A DNA stretch of 11,815 nt from Bacteroidales bacterium UBA6117 (GCA_002428385.1 DIWB01000006.1:1-11815); one strand, 5' to 3'; positions 1-7,126 are shown, counted from the stretch's first letter. Translations and numbers: made by a program. Notes: generated by a model from the letters alone, not told the origin.

Positions 1-14
1 CGCCTGACGGGAGT

Positions 15-61
15 TTGCATCTTTTCACAAAAACTCGTTTTTGAAAAAGTGAGAGATGCAA
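15..61. repeat. Long imperfect inverted repeat (hairpin-forming)
   Basis: The outer arms TTGCATCT (15-22) and AGATGCAA (54-61) pair perfectly. An inner pair CAAAAAC / GTTTTTG closes on a two-base loop around 36-37, and T/A-rich stretches pair between them, apart from a bulge of about five bases on one side. The element lies in the non-coding stretch beyond the tRNA gene. It could be a second terminator-like structure for minus-strand transcripts or a dispersed palindromic element. The sequence does not decide between these. Confidence 0.55.
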
Positions 62-102
62 CCACCCCCGGATGTGTGTGAGTGTGAGTGCGGGTTATGA
101 GG

Positions 103-147
103 AAAAAGAATGAGAGTGCTCGCTACCGCTCTCACTCTCACTCTTTC
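103..147 (-). terminator. Probable intrinsic terminator of the tRNA-Asn transcript
   Basis: Read on the minus strand, GAGTGAGAGTG (from 143 down to 133) can pair with CACTCTCATTC (118 down to 108) through ten Watson-Crick pairs and one G-U pair. The stem can extend by A-T pairs and is followed by a run of five T. It starts a few bases after the tRNA 3' end, where a terminator is expected. The loop of 14 bases is long for an intrinsic terminator, and the surrounding sequence is GTGAG-rich and repetitive, so part of the pairing could be a by-product of that. Confidence 0.55.
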
Positions 148-152
148 TTCTG

Positions 153-226
153 CTCCCCAGGTAAGGCTCGAACTTACGACCTACGGATTAACAGTCCGCC
201 GCTCTAACCAACTGAGCTACTGAGGA
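153..226 (-). tRNA. tRNA-Asn (anticodon GUU)
   Basis: The minus strand folds into a full cloverleaf. The acceptor stem is TCCTCAG / CTGGGGA, seven pairs with one G-U, and the discriminator base is G at 153, as usual for asparagine tRNA. The D arm contains AGCTCAGTTGGTTAGAGC, the anticodon loop is CTGTTAA giving anticodon GUU, and the T loop contains TTCGAGC. The gene is 74 bases long. The 3' CCA is not encoded and must be added after transcription. A promoter matching the Bacteroidota consensus lies just upstream on the same strand. Confidence 0.97.
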
Positions 227-254
227 AGATTATTTGCTCTCAAATTAAGCGTGC

Positions 255-285
255 CAAAAATAAGCCCTTTATGTGAATTAAGCAA
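255..285 (-). promoter_or_regulatory. Promoter for tRNA-Asn (Bacteroidota type)
   Basis: On the minus strand, TTG (285-283), 20 bases and TATTTTTG (262-255) match the Bacteroidota primary-sigma consensus of TTG and TAnnTTTG. A start point a few bases downstream would give a leader of about 20 bases before the tRNA 5' end at 226. Its upstream element abuts the -7 box of the promoter facing the other way for the kinase gene. Confidence 0.6.
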
Positions 286-293
286 TATCTTTG
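286..293 (+). promoter_or_regulatory. -7 box of the PfkB kinase promoter
   Basis: TATCTTTG matches the Bacteroidota -7 consensus TAnnTTTG and lies 13 bases before the ATG of the kinase gene. The leader would therefore be very short. No good TTG element is seen at the usual distance upstream; only a TTT around 268-270 is near. The promoter is therefore proposed mainly on the -7 box and its position. Confidence 0.45.
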
Positions 294-306
294 CCGAAAA
301 TTTTTC

Positions 307-1293
307 ATGAAACGGATATTGGGAATAGGCAACGCCCTTGTGGATATCATGACTTTACTCCAGGGTGATTATATACTTCAGGAATTCAAACTCCCCAAAG
401 GCAGCATGCAACTCGTCGACAGGGAAAAATCAGAAGGAATTAAGTCCGCAACGGAAATCTTCCCCAGAACCTGGACCTCAGGCGGTTCGGCCGCCAATAC
501 AATCCACGGACTGGCAATGCTCGGCGCCGACACCGGATTCATAGGATCAATAGGCCGCGACGATATCGGCGACTTTTTCGAGAATGATATGAAAAAAGCC
601 GGAGTCAATACCCTTCTGATCCGCAGAAACTCACCGACAGGCACCGCCGTGGCTCTCATTACCGAAGACTCTGAAAGAACATTCGCTACCCACCTTGGCG
701 CTGCAACCGAACTCAATGCCGATGACCTCAAACCTCTCCTGTTCGAAGGTTATGACATACTCTACCTCGAAGGTTACATAATAAACAACCTGCCTCTCGT
801 TGAAACAGCCTGCACCATCGCTCACAGTAAAAACATGCTTATTGCACTCGACCTGGCCAGCTACAATGTAGTTGAGGAACATATCGATTCATTCCGGAAG
901 ATAGTATCTGAATATGTGGATATTCTGTTTGCAAACGAACAGGAGTCCCTGGCATTCACGGGACTGGAAGCTGAAGAAGCTATCTCATTCATTTCAGAAA
1001 TGTCTCCGACTGTTATCCTCAAGGTTGGGGCTGAAGGATCGTGGCTGGCACGGGGTACTGAAAAAGTCAAGGTGACTGCTTTCCCTGTGAATTGCGTCGA
1101 TACAACCGGCGCAGGCGACCTGTATGCTGCCGGCTTTCTTTACGCCCTTGCAAACGGCCTCCCTCTTGAGCAATGCGGCGTGGCCGGCTCGCTGATGGCA
1201 GGAAAGGTAATCGAGATAGTCGGTGCCAGAATGGACAAAAACCGCTTCAGGGAAATAAAAAACGAACTCGCCGAAATTCTGTCCGGTAATTAA
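307..1293 (+). CDS. PfkB-family kinase, adenosine-kinase-like
   Basis: This is a cytoplasmic ATP-dependent kinase of the PfkB/ribokinase family, 328 residues, a normal full length. The N-terminal substrate-site segment is followed by GGSAAN at residues 59-64 (PfkB signature 1), NEQE at 210-213, and DTTGAGD at 265-271 (signature 2), which holds the anion hole and the catalytic aspartate D271. The start MKRILGIGNALVDI and the segment KGSMQLVD at 31-38 are typical of proteins annotated as adenosine kinase in Bacteroidota. They would phosphorylate adenosine or a similar nucleoside or sugar, and the sequence alone does not fix the substrate. The ATG has an A-rich leader and no Shine-Dalgarno, normal for this phylum. 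The gene is monocistronic between a divergent tRNA and a convergent permease gene. Fructokinase or ribokinase activity is the main alternative. Confidence 0.92.
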   Translation: MKRILGIGNALVDIMTLLQGDYILQEFKLPKGSMQLVDREKSEGIKSATEIFPRTWTSGGSAANTIHGLAMLGADTGFIGSIGRDDIGDFFENDMKKAGVNTLLIRRNSPTGTAVALITEDSERTFATHLGAATELNADDLKPLLFEGYDILYLEGYIINNLPLVETACTIAHSKNMLIALDLASYNVVEEHIDSFRKIVSEYVDILFANEQESLAFTGLEAEEAISFISEMSPTVILKVGAEGSWLARGTEKVKVTAFPVNCVDTTGAGDLYAAGFLYALANGLPLEQCGVAGSLMAGKVIEIVGARMDKNRFREIKNELAEILSGN

Positions 1294-1339
1294 CCAGGCT
1301 AAACCAAACCAGGCCTCCTACAGGCACTAACCAAAATCA

Positions 1340-2593
1340 TTATTGCACGGCAGTTCTTCCTGCTTTGTACCCGCTCAACCCATAGTATACAACGAATGCA
1401 AAACACACAAGGGGCACTATGAATCCCATCGCCATCGTCGAAACATCAGCAATGTAGCCCATCAGCAGGGGAATGAGCGCACCTCCCACTATTGCCATCA
1501 CCAGGAATGATGAGGCTTTCTTGGTCAGCGGCCCGAGATCCTTGATGCCAAGGGCAAAGATCGTGGGAAACATTACCGACATGAAGAAGTATGTTGAAAA
1601 CAGGGCAACTACGGAGATCCAGCCAAGTCCGGCCACAACCAGGGCCATCATTATTACATTTGCCACAGCATATACAGCAAGAAGCTTATTTGGACTTACT
1701 ATCCTCATGAATACAGTGCTCCCAGTAAAACGTCCCAGCCAGAACAATCCCATTCCGCCTATCCCCAGTATGAGTGAAGCCTGCTGGTTGGTAAGGGAAG
1801 GTATCTCCTCAGTAACATAATTTATAAAGAAACTGTTTATACCGGTTTGTGCCGCGACATAAAGAAACTGGGCAACCACCGCGAGAATGAAGTGAGGATA
1901 TTTCAGGAGATCCCTGATTGTTCCTGCCGATGCAGCTCCGGCTTCATCCGTCTCCTCCTTCACCGGAGGAAATTTGATTCTCCAGAAAAGAAAAGCTACA
2001 ATAAGTACCATGGTGCCTATAAGCATGTAGGGAAGAGCTATAGTCGCAAACTTGTTTTCATTTCCGCTACCCGAGAATATAAGCATCCCTCCCACCAGGG
2101 GACCCGCTACCCAGCCAAGCCCGTTGAACGACTGTGAGAAGTTAATCCTCCTTTCGGCATAATCGGGCGGACCCAGCACCGTAGTATAGGGATTTGCTGC
2201 CGTCTCCAGGCAGGTCAGACCGCAGGCAATTATAAAGAGACACAAAAGGAAACTTCCGAAGGTCTGGATAATGGTGGCGGGAAACATCAGAAATGCCCCT
2301 CCGGCAAAGAGGAGAAGGCCGGTTATAATTCCCTTTTTGTATCCCACCCGCTGCATTAGCATTCCGGCCGGAACAGCCATAAGAAAATAGCCGCCGTAGA
2401 AAACAAACTGTATAAAGGCCGACCTGGCTTTCGACATGCTGAGGAGCTCCTGAAAATGCTTGTTCAGGACGTCAATGCATCCGTGAGCAAAGCCCCATAG
2501 AAAGAAAAGACTGGTAACAAGTATGAAAGGGACCAGAAATCCCTCGTAAACAAGCTTCTGCCTGTTTTCGCCTGCAGGAGAACCGCTATTCAT
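1340..2593 (-). CDS. Sugar:H+ symporter of the MFS, FucP-like (FHS) family
   Basis: This is an inner-membrane sugar importer of 417 residues with about twelve hydrophobic segments. Family marks are FLWGFAHGCIDVLNKHFQE at residues 31-49 and CLETAANPY at 128-136. D41 and E130 occupy the places of the acidic pair (Asp46, Glu135) known to matter in E. coli L-fucose permease. The helix 2-3 loop, MQRVGYKKG at 80-88, is a typical MFS loop. The family imports fucose, glucose, galactose or related sugars by proton symport, and the substrate is not readable here. I start at the ATG at 2593; a TTG two codons earlier (2599) is also in frame but less likely. The upstream YceI gene ends in a terminator, so this gene probably has its own promoter, and a perfect spaced inverted repeat sits immediately before the start codon. 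Confidence 0.93.
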   Translation of the reverse strand: MNSGSPAGENRQKLVYEGFLVPFILVTSLFFLWGFAHGCIDVLNKHFQELLSMSKARSAFIQFVFYGGYFLMAVPAGMLMQRVGYKKGIITGLLLFAGGAFLMFPATIIQTFGSFLLCLFIIACGLTCLETAANPYTTVLGPPDYAERRINFSQSFNGLGWVAGPLVGGMLIFSGSGNENKFATIALPYMLIGTMVLIVAFLFWRIKFPPVKEETDEAGAASAGTIRDLLKYPHFILAVVAQFLYVAAQTGINSFFINYVTEEIPSLTNQQASLILGIGGMGLFWLGRFTGSTVFMRIVSPNKLLAVYAVANVIMMALVVAGLGWISVVALFSTYFFMSVMFPTIFALGIKDLGPLTKKASSFLVMAIVGGALIPLLMGYIADVSTMAMGFIVPLVCFAFVVYYGLSGYKAGRTAVQ

Positions 2594-2594
2594 A

Positions 2595-2624
2595 GACAAT
2601 CTTATTGGTCAGTACAAGATTGTC
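2595..2624. promoter_or_regulatory. Spaced perfect inverted repeat before the permease gene, likely operator
   Basis: GACAATCTT (2595-2603) and AAGATTGTC (2616-2624) form a perfect 9-base dyad with a 12-base spacer. The half-sites are 21 bases apart centre to centre, two turns of the helix. The dyad ends one base before the permease ATG. This geometry fits a dimeric repressor site controlling sugar uptake. A hairpin in the mRNA leader that affects translation is the alternative. No candidate regulator gene is adjacent. Confidence 0.5.
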
Positions 2625-2658
2625 ATCATTTGTGAATTTTCCAATACCTGTAAGAAAT

Positions 2659-2685
2659 AAAAAACTCCGGAATTTAATTCCGGAG
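2659..2685 (-). terminator. Intrinsic terminator of the yceI-like gene
   Basis: On the minus strand CTCCGGAATT pairs with AATTCCGGAG across one central base (ten nominal pairs; in practice about eight with a small loop), followed at once by six T. It lies 27 bases after the stop codon of the YceI gene and ahead of the permease gene, so the two are separate transcription units. Confidence 0.88.
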
Positions 2686-2711
2686 CCTTGTCTGCAGAAA
2701 TCACTCGCGAT

Positions 2712-3284
2712 TCATGATTTCCCGACAAATAGGTTTACCTTGAGCTTGAACTCGTCATAAATGGTCTTGTCTCCCAGATTGTCAAAAAATGATCCTGAAC
2801 CATAGCGGACATTGTACTTCGACCTGTCAATGACAATGTTAGCATAAAACCATTGACCTTCTTCATCCTTCTGCATGGAAGCCCTGAATTCAACCGGATG
2901 CGTGATATTCTTGATTGTCAGTTTTCCCTTTACGGTTCCGGTTCCCTTGTCAAAAGGAGTGCTTTCGGTTATTTCAAACTTGGACTCGGGATAATTGTCC
3001 ACTCCGAAAAAATCTTCCGATTTGAGATGACCTTCAAGCCTGTCGAGTTTTTCATCTGACTTTATTGAAGTCATGTCGATTACAAATTCTCCTGATGCAA
3101 TTTTATTGTCAAGCCAGGTAAGATGACCAGATTTGATATCAATGGTTCCCGTATGTTGTCCGATAACCTTTTCTCCGAGCCATGATAATGTTGTCTTTTC
3201 CTTAATTGCAGTGTATTTTTCCTGTGCAGCTGCAGTCCCCGCGGTTGCTGTCGTGAGTGCCATAATCAATAATAAATTTTTCAT
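2712..3284 (-). CDS. Secreted YceI-family lipocalin-like protein
   Basis: This is an exported YceI-domain protein of 190 residues. The start MKNLLLIMAL and a hydrophobic stretch end in TATAGTAAAQE, a good signal peptidase I site after residue 20, so the protein should be periplasmic. The mature part is an all-beta YceI barrel. Recognisable segments are HLKSEDFFGVDNYPESKF at 86-103, KLTIKNITHPVEF at 121-133, and the closing block RSKYNVRYGSGSFFDNLGD at 154-172. Family members bind polyisoprenoid or other long lipids, and several respond to acid or other stress. The exact ligand here is unknown. I choose the ATG at 3284 because the signal peptide begins there; an in-frame GTG at 3305 only adds seven polar residues. 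The terminator downstream and the 89-base gap to the SDR gene suggest a single-gene unit or the last gene of a short operon. Confidence 0.93.
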   Translation of the reverse strand: MKNLLLIMALTTATAGTAAAQEKYTAIKEKTTLSWLGEKVIGQHTGTIDIKSGHLTWLDNKIASGEFVIDMTSIKSDEKLDRLEGHLKSEDFFGVDNYPESKFEITESTPFDKGTGTVKGKLTIKNITHPVEFRASMQKDEEGQWFYANIVIDRSKYNVRYGSGSFFDNLGDKTIYDEFKLKVNLFVGKS

Positions 3285-3373
3285 TGTCTTAGTGTAATAA
3301 TTCACACAAATAACAACGAAAACTCAGGATTTGTTCAATTGCATCTTATCAATTGAGGAAAGAAGAGGCCTTC

Positions 3374-4153
3374 TTACATGCTGTGGAGGTTCAGTCCGCC
3401 GCTGATCTCGAATACCATTCCGGTGGAATAATCCCAGTCGCCCCTGGCAATTGATGCCACTGCCTTTCCGACATCTTCAGGCATTCCCCATCTTCGCTGG
3501 GGAACAAAACCCTCATTTATCAGCTTTGTGTACTTGTCAGTTAGCTTGATGGTCATGTCGGTCATAAGGATACCTGGCCTTACCTCAAAGACCCTGATGC
3601 CTTCTTTTGCCAGCCGGTCGGCAAACACGTTCGAAGCCATGCTAAGGCCGGCTTTTGAAACACAGTATTCGGTCCTGTTGGGCGAGGAGAGCTCGGCAGA
3701 TATTGATGTTATGAATATTATTGCCGGTTTATACCCATCAATCTGGCTCTTCATCCAGATCATTTCCCTGGCAACCTTCTGGGCAAAGAAAACAGGACCC
3801 CGGAGATTGATATTCATGACACGGTCGTAACTCTCCTCTGTCATCTCGAGAAGGTCCTTCCTCTGAAGGGGAGCAACACCGGCATTATTTACAAGAAAAT
3901 CGATACGGCCATACCGGTCAAGAATATTTGAAACTACTTCCTTCTGACATACGGTACATGAGATGTCGAGCCCTACAGGGAAGAATTGCGCTCCGCGCTT
4001 TTCAACTTCAGGTCCGAGGATTTCCATCCCTTCGCTGTTGACCGACCGGGCAATGGCGGCAATATCAAAGCCTTCACCGGCCAGGGCTATCGCTGTTGCG
4101 CGACCGATACCCCTTGAGGCTCCTGTAATAACGGCTACAGGTTTCCCATTCAT
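3374..4153 (-). CDS. SDR-family oxidoreductase, FabG-like 3-ketoacyl-ACP reductase type
   Basis: This is an NAD(P)-dependent short-chain dehydrogenase of 259 residues with a Rossmann fold. TGASRGIG at 10-17 binds the cofactor and NNAG at 89-92 is the structural motif. The catalytic set is S150, Y163 and K167, in the segment SPNRTEYCVSKAGLSMAS. The block VRPGILMTDMT at 191-201 and the ending SGGLNL are also typical. The whole pattern, including SPNR before YCVSK and RWGMPEDV near the end, resembles the subgroup catalogued as 3-ketoacyl-ACP reductase (FabG-like). In practice this subgroup often reduces or oxidises sugars, polyols or sugar acids rather than acyl-ACP. An arginine after the usual glycine-rich start would favour NADP. 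The gene follows the flavoenzyme remnant by 39 bases on the same strand. Confidence 0.92.
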   Translation of the reverse strand: MNGKPVAVITGASRGIGRATAIALAGEGFDIAAIARSVNSEGMEILGPEVEKRGAQFFPVGLDISCTVCQKEVVSNILDRYGRIDFLVNNAGVAPLQRKDLLEMTEESYDRVMNINLRGPVFFAQKVAREMIWMKSQIDGYKPAIIFITSISAELSSPNRTEYCVSKAGLSMASNVFADRLAKEGIRVFEVRPGILMTDMTIKLTDKYTKLINEGFVPQRRWGMPEDVGKAVASIARGDWDYSTGMVFEISGGLNLHSM

Positions 4154-4192
4154 GCGAAATGAGTTTTTCAGGTTTGGTTAGAGGCGTTAAAG

Positions 4193-4847
4193 TTAATAAT
4201 TTGTTGAATCATCCCGTTCTCCGGTATAATTATCTTCAAGATATTCTTTCCATACCTTCTCGAACCACAGGTTCTGCTCAGGGATATCCCTCACCGCCGT
4301 GCTTGTGAATATGACCTTGTCATTAACCAGCCTTGCCTCCTGTATGGCTGCCTCAATGTCCCTGTCGTACCGGCAAAATTCTGTTTTATAATAAGTTCCT
4401 TCGAACCCTTCCGGGGATGAATTCACTCCGTCCGTTACAATATATGATCCGCGGCTTCTGCCTCCTCCTTCAATCTCACCCACAGGGAAGAGATGCTTCA
4501 AATCCGATTCCCACCAGATGTTTGCCTTAAGACCGCCGTTGTTGTGCTGAGCACAGATCCCTGTAGCTTTTAAAATGACAATTGAGAAATTCACTTTCAT
4601 CTTTTCCCGAACTATCGGTCGAAAAATACCGGGGAATTACCTGCTGGTAACTCCCCGACAGATTCCCCCTGAACCTCAGGGATGCAATCCCGAATTGTGA
4701 TTCTGTAAGATTCTGTCCGGAAGCGCCAGCCCTGTAGGCCATGCCGGGCGACCCGGTCTGTGAAAGAGGATATACACTGTCCTCATACATCTCACCCGGT
4801 CCTCCGGTTCCAAGAATTATGTTGAAAGCGTTTAATACCAGCGTACC
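4193..4847 (-). pseudogene. Remnant of a fumarate-reductase/succinate-dehydrogenase-type FAD flavoprotein gene
   Basis: Three blocks of one flavoprotein survive in order, but large parts are missing. Block A (about 4847-4581) has ILGTGG, SVYPLSQTGSPGMAYRAGAS, LTESQFGIASLRFR and SYQQVIPRYFSTD, then EFL. Block B (about 4570-4466) is in another frame, with ICAQHNNGGLKANIWWESDL and FPVGEI. Block C (about 4465-4193) continues in the frame of B with GRSRGSYIVTD and ends with the C-terminal segment DIPEQNLWFEKVWKEYLEDN. From memory of the family, about 90 residues are lost between A and B, with a frame change. The THGV...RPGG region and about 100 residues are lost between B and C. The whole N-terminus with the GxGxxG FAD-binding fold is absent. 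The latter part, 4600-4193, stays open for 135 codons but cannot encode a working enzyme. The surviving residues are well conserved, so the deletions look recent, or the assembly is wrong here. Confidence 0.8.
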
Positions 4848-5233
4848 AGGGCGGTGCCATTTATCATCCTCATCACGCCCCGGAGGGGATGTTCCCCGGG
4901 TACCTTACTGCCCGGAACCGGCGTATCGTAAGGCCTGCTGACATGAGGATTATGATAGGGATTTCCCATCGCGATGTTCAAAAGCTTTATACCGCTTCCC
5001 CCTGAAGCGTAACGCAGGTAACGCCTCCGGGTAAGCTCCGAGGGAGAACCGTCATTTTTCGAATCATGGGCTTCCATCAGCTGAACTGCCAAACGGTTTG
5101 GAATTTTGTTTCCGTCCAGATTATATGGCTGGAACAAAGGAGAAAGGTCATCACTCCAGGGAAGCTCCAGTCCGAGCTCCTTTGCCTTCTGAAGAAGGTC
5201 GTTCCCGGTACCGTACCTGAACCTCTCATGCAT
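4848..5233 (-). pseudogene. Remnant of an Old Yellow Enzyme family NADH:flavin oxidoreductase gene
   Basis: The true-looking start MHERFRYGTGNDLLQKAKEL at 5233 is followed by LSPLFQPYNLDGNKIPNRLA, MEAHDS and ELTRRRYLRYASGGSGI, the first strand and loop of an OYE-type FMN barrel. Directly after GGSGI (about 4988) comes LLNIAMGNPYHNPHVSRPYD and EHPLRGV, which in complete family members lies far downstream, so a large internal piece of the barrel has been lost in frame. After about 4866 the frame passes into the next flavoprotein block, and reading on gives only a short unrelated tail and a stop at 4832. The original gene would be about 1.3 kb or more. The OYE and FAD flavoprotein genes were probably neighbours in one operon and may have worked together as flavin reductase partners; that pairing is an inference. 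Confidence 0.8.
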
Positions 5234-5239
5234 AATTTT

Positions 5240-5288
5240 GCCGGATAAGTGCAGTAAATGCACCAAAAAAACCTTAGCGCCGGATAAG
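5240..5288. repeat. Ten-base direct repeat GCCGGATAAG, twice
   Basis: GCCGGATAAG occurs at 5240-5249 and 5279-5288, 39 bases apart, in the leader just upstream of the OYE remnant. Between the copies lies GTGCA-N5-TGCAC. It could be a regulator site of the lost operon or chance. The rest of the gap to 5413 shows no gene and no convincing terminator. Confidence 0.35.
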
Positions 5289-5413
5289 ACCTTCCTTCCC
5301 TGGTTTATCCTTTTTCACAACCGGGAATCATCCATTTATTCTGATTGCACGCTGGAGAACGGATTCCTGTTTCAAACAACCCCGACGCCTGATAAAATAT
5401 AATTAACCGGTGC

Positions 5414-6070
5414 TCATTTCAGTTCAATGCCCTCATCCTCCTCATCATCATCGAGCCATTCATGGACCGGTTCCTGAGGGCCCTCCTTACGGTACACGAC
5501 AGCAAGTATAATCCCGGAAATGAATCCGAGCATGTGCGACTCCCACGAAACATTTTCATAAATATCGGGGAAGATACCCCACACCATTGAACCATAGATA
5601 AATACTATCAGAAGCGACAGGGCGACCAGCCTGAAATATTTCCGTATGATGCCGCTGAAGAACAGAAATGAGGCAAATCCGTAAATAAGGCCGCTTGCCC
5701 CGATGTGCCAGGAGGGCCGGCCGGCCAGCCATACGGCAAGACCCGTCAGGAACCAGGTCCACAAAGATACCCTCAAAGCTATCTCTGAATAAAAGTAAAA
5801 GAAGGCGGTCCCAAGAAAAAAAAGCGGAAGGCTGTTGTTGAACAGATGCCTGAAGCCGGAATGTATGAAAGGAGAAAATAAGATGCCGGCAAGGCCTTTC
5901 AATTCAAGAGGATAGATGCCTAACCGTGTAAGATCGAGGTCAAACATTATCTCAACGGCTTTCACCAGCCACATCAGGAATACAAAAATTCCTGGTATCA
6001 GCATGCTCAGCCTGAGTTTCTTCAGGTAGAACGACTTATCGTTTCCGGAACTGCTTTCTGACTTTGACAT
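5414..6070 (-). CDS. Rhomboid-family intramembrane serine protease
   Basis: This is an inner-membrane protease of 218 residues that cleaves membrane-spanning substrates within the bilayer. The catalytic dyad is visible: S126 in GASG (124-127) and H179 in ESHMLGFISG. The supporting motif HSGFRHLFNN at 70-79 holds the conserved HxxxN type residues that face the active site. About six hydrophobic segments are present, the first at residues 23-41. The N-terminus is short and polar, and the C-terminus is a very acidic tail (DDDEEDEG). The ATG at 6070 gives the expected N-terminus. It follows the Gfo/Idh/MocA gene on the same strand after 69 bases, so co-transcription is possible, although no functional link is evident. 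The substrate is unknown. Confidence 0.93.
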   Translation of the reverse strand: MSKSESSSGNDKSFYLKKLRLSMLIPGIFVFLMWLVKAVEIMFDLDLTRLGIYPLELKGLAGILFSPFIHSGFRHLFNNSLPLFFLGTAFFYFYSEIALRVSLWTWFLTGLAVWLAGRPSWHIGASGLIYGFASFLFFSGIIRKYFRLVALSLLIVFIYGSMVWGIFPDIYENVSWESHMLGFISGIILAVVYRKEGPQEPVHEWLDDDEEDEGIELK

Positions 6071-6139
6071 GGGCTTGGCAGGGCTGTTTGTTGGCTGGCA
6101 GCCATTCCGTCATTTCTGTCGTACCGGATAATTCATATT

Positions 6140-7126
6140 CTAATCTCTTCCCGGAAATTCAATTCCTGCCGACTGCCTTATCCTGTCGAGTGTAAGCATC
6201 AGACCGGCACTGAATGAAAGAGGCACGGCAGGGCTTTCCTTCATCTGCCTGTCGAGGCAGTTCATAACCTCTTCTGCTTCCCAGTGATACCCCAGAGCAG
6301 GCGGGGTGAATACAAAAGTCTCCTTTTCCTTGCCGTGAAGCTCAAGTATCACTCTTTGATTCATATCCCGTCCCCGCGATACAGTCAGGTTCCCATTTTC
6401 GCAAAGGAGATCACATCCTATCCCGTTATTTGTCCTGAATGAACTGTAAATGGTCGCAAGCTTCCCGGAGTTATACTTTAGAACCGCAGATATAGATTCC
6501 TCCGATCCGGTGTGACCAAATGATGCGGCCGCTTTTACTTCATCCGGGACACCCAGAAATGAAAGGGCGTCGATAACAGGATAAATTCCAATGTCAAGAA
6601 GCGACCCTCCACCAAGCGAGATATTGAACTTGCGGTCAACCGGATCATAGGGAGGAATGAAAGAGAACCAGGCATGCATGTTGATAATATTACCGAGAAT
6701 ACCTGATCCGATTATTTCATGCGCCTTAATGTAAAACGGCTGGAACGGCGGCCAGAGAGCTTCCATAAGGAAAACATCCTGCCGGCGGGCTTCGGCTATC
6801 ATCTCATCCGTTTCCCTGCTGTTAAGTGAAAATGCCTTCTCACATAGCACGGCCTTTTTGTTCCTCAGACACAGCAGAGTCTGTTCATAATGTTCCGAGT
6901 GAGGTGAAGCTATATAGATTACATCCACATCCGGATCACCAACCAGTTCTTCGTACGACCCGTAATGCTTCCTGAATCCGTGTTCTTCAGCGAAACGCTT
7001 TGCCCTTCCTGCATCACGCGATCCCACAGCATACAGTTCGGCGTTTTCAAGAATCTTCAATCCGTTTGCAAACTTTGCAGCTATCCTCCCGGGGGCAAGG
7101 ATGCCCCATTTGTATCGTTTTGCCAT
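6140..7126 (-). CDS. Gfo/Idh/MocA-family NAD(P)-dependent oxidoreductase
   Basis: This is a soluble dehydrogenase of 328 residues. The N-terminal Rossmann fold has GILAPGRIAAKFA at 8-20 and continues with YIASPHSEHY at 71-80. The substrate domain contains MEALWPPFQP at 121-130 and GGGSLLDIGIYP at 172-183, where D178 is in the conserved active-site helix. The catalytic-lysine motif reads CEKAFSLN at 95-102, with alanine instead of the usual proline of EKP, and K97 is the catalytic lysine. These features place it near the dimeric dihydrodiol dehydrogenase-like branch, whose members act on sugars, sugar acids, inositols or trans-dihydrodiols; the substrate cannot be told. It is the first gene of the minus-strand run. 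A partial -7 match TATCTTTA lies at 7162-7155, about 30 bases upstream of the ATG. Confidence 0.93.
   Translation of the reverse strand: MAKRYKWGILAPGRIAAKFANGLKILENAELYAVGSRDAGRAKRFAEEHGFRKHYGSYEELVGDPDVDVIYIASPHSEHYEQTLLCLRNKKAVLCEKAFSLNSRETDEMIAEARRQDVFLMEALWPPFQPFYIKAHEIIGSGILGNIINMHAWFSFIPPYDPVDRKFNISLGGGSLLDIGIYPVIDALSFLGVPDEVKAAASFGHTGSEESISAVLKYNSGKLATIYSSFRTNNGIGCDLLCENGNLTVSRGRDMNQRVILELHGKEKETFVFTPPALGYHWEAEEVMNCLDRQMKESPAVPLSFSAGLMLTLDRIRQSAGIEFPGRD

Noticed and set aside
378..1070. Minus-strand open frames inside the PfkB gene
   Set aside because: Shadows of a well-conserved kinase in a GC-moderate region; no start context or family match.
1294..1339. Search for a terminator between the convergent kinase and permease genes
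   Set aside because: Only a short direct repeat (ACCAGGC twice) is present; no stable stem with a T run on either strand.
3336..3356. Two CAATTG copies forming a short palindrome between the SDR and YceI genes
   Set aside because: CAATTG is itself palindromic and the stem is weak and A/T-rich, so it is not strong evidence of a site.
4631..4656. Hairpin GGGGAATTACC / GGTAACTCCCC
   Set aside because: It lies inside the conserved coding block of the flavoprotein remnant (SYQQVIP), has one mismatch and no T run, so it reflects codon sequence and not a terminator.
5245..5270. GTGCA-N5-TGCAC followed by an A run, considered as a terminator
   Set aside because: Only five stem pairs, and the T run lies before, not after, the stem on the minus strand, where the genes are.
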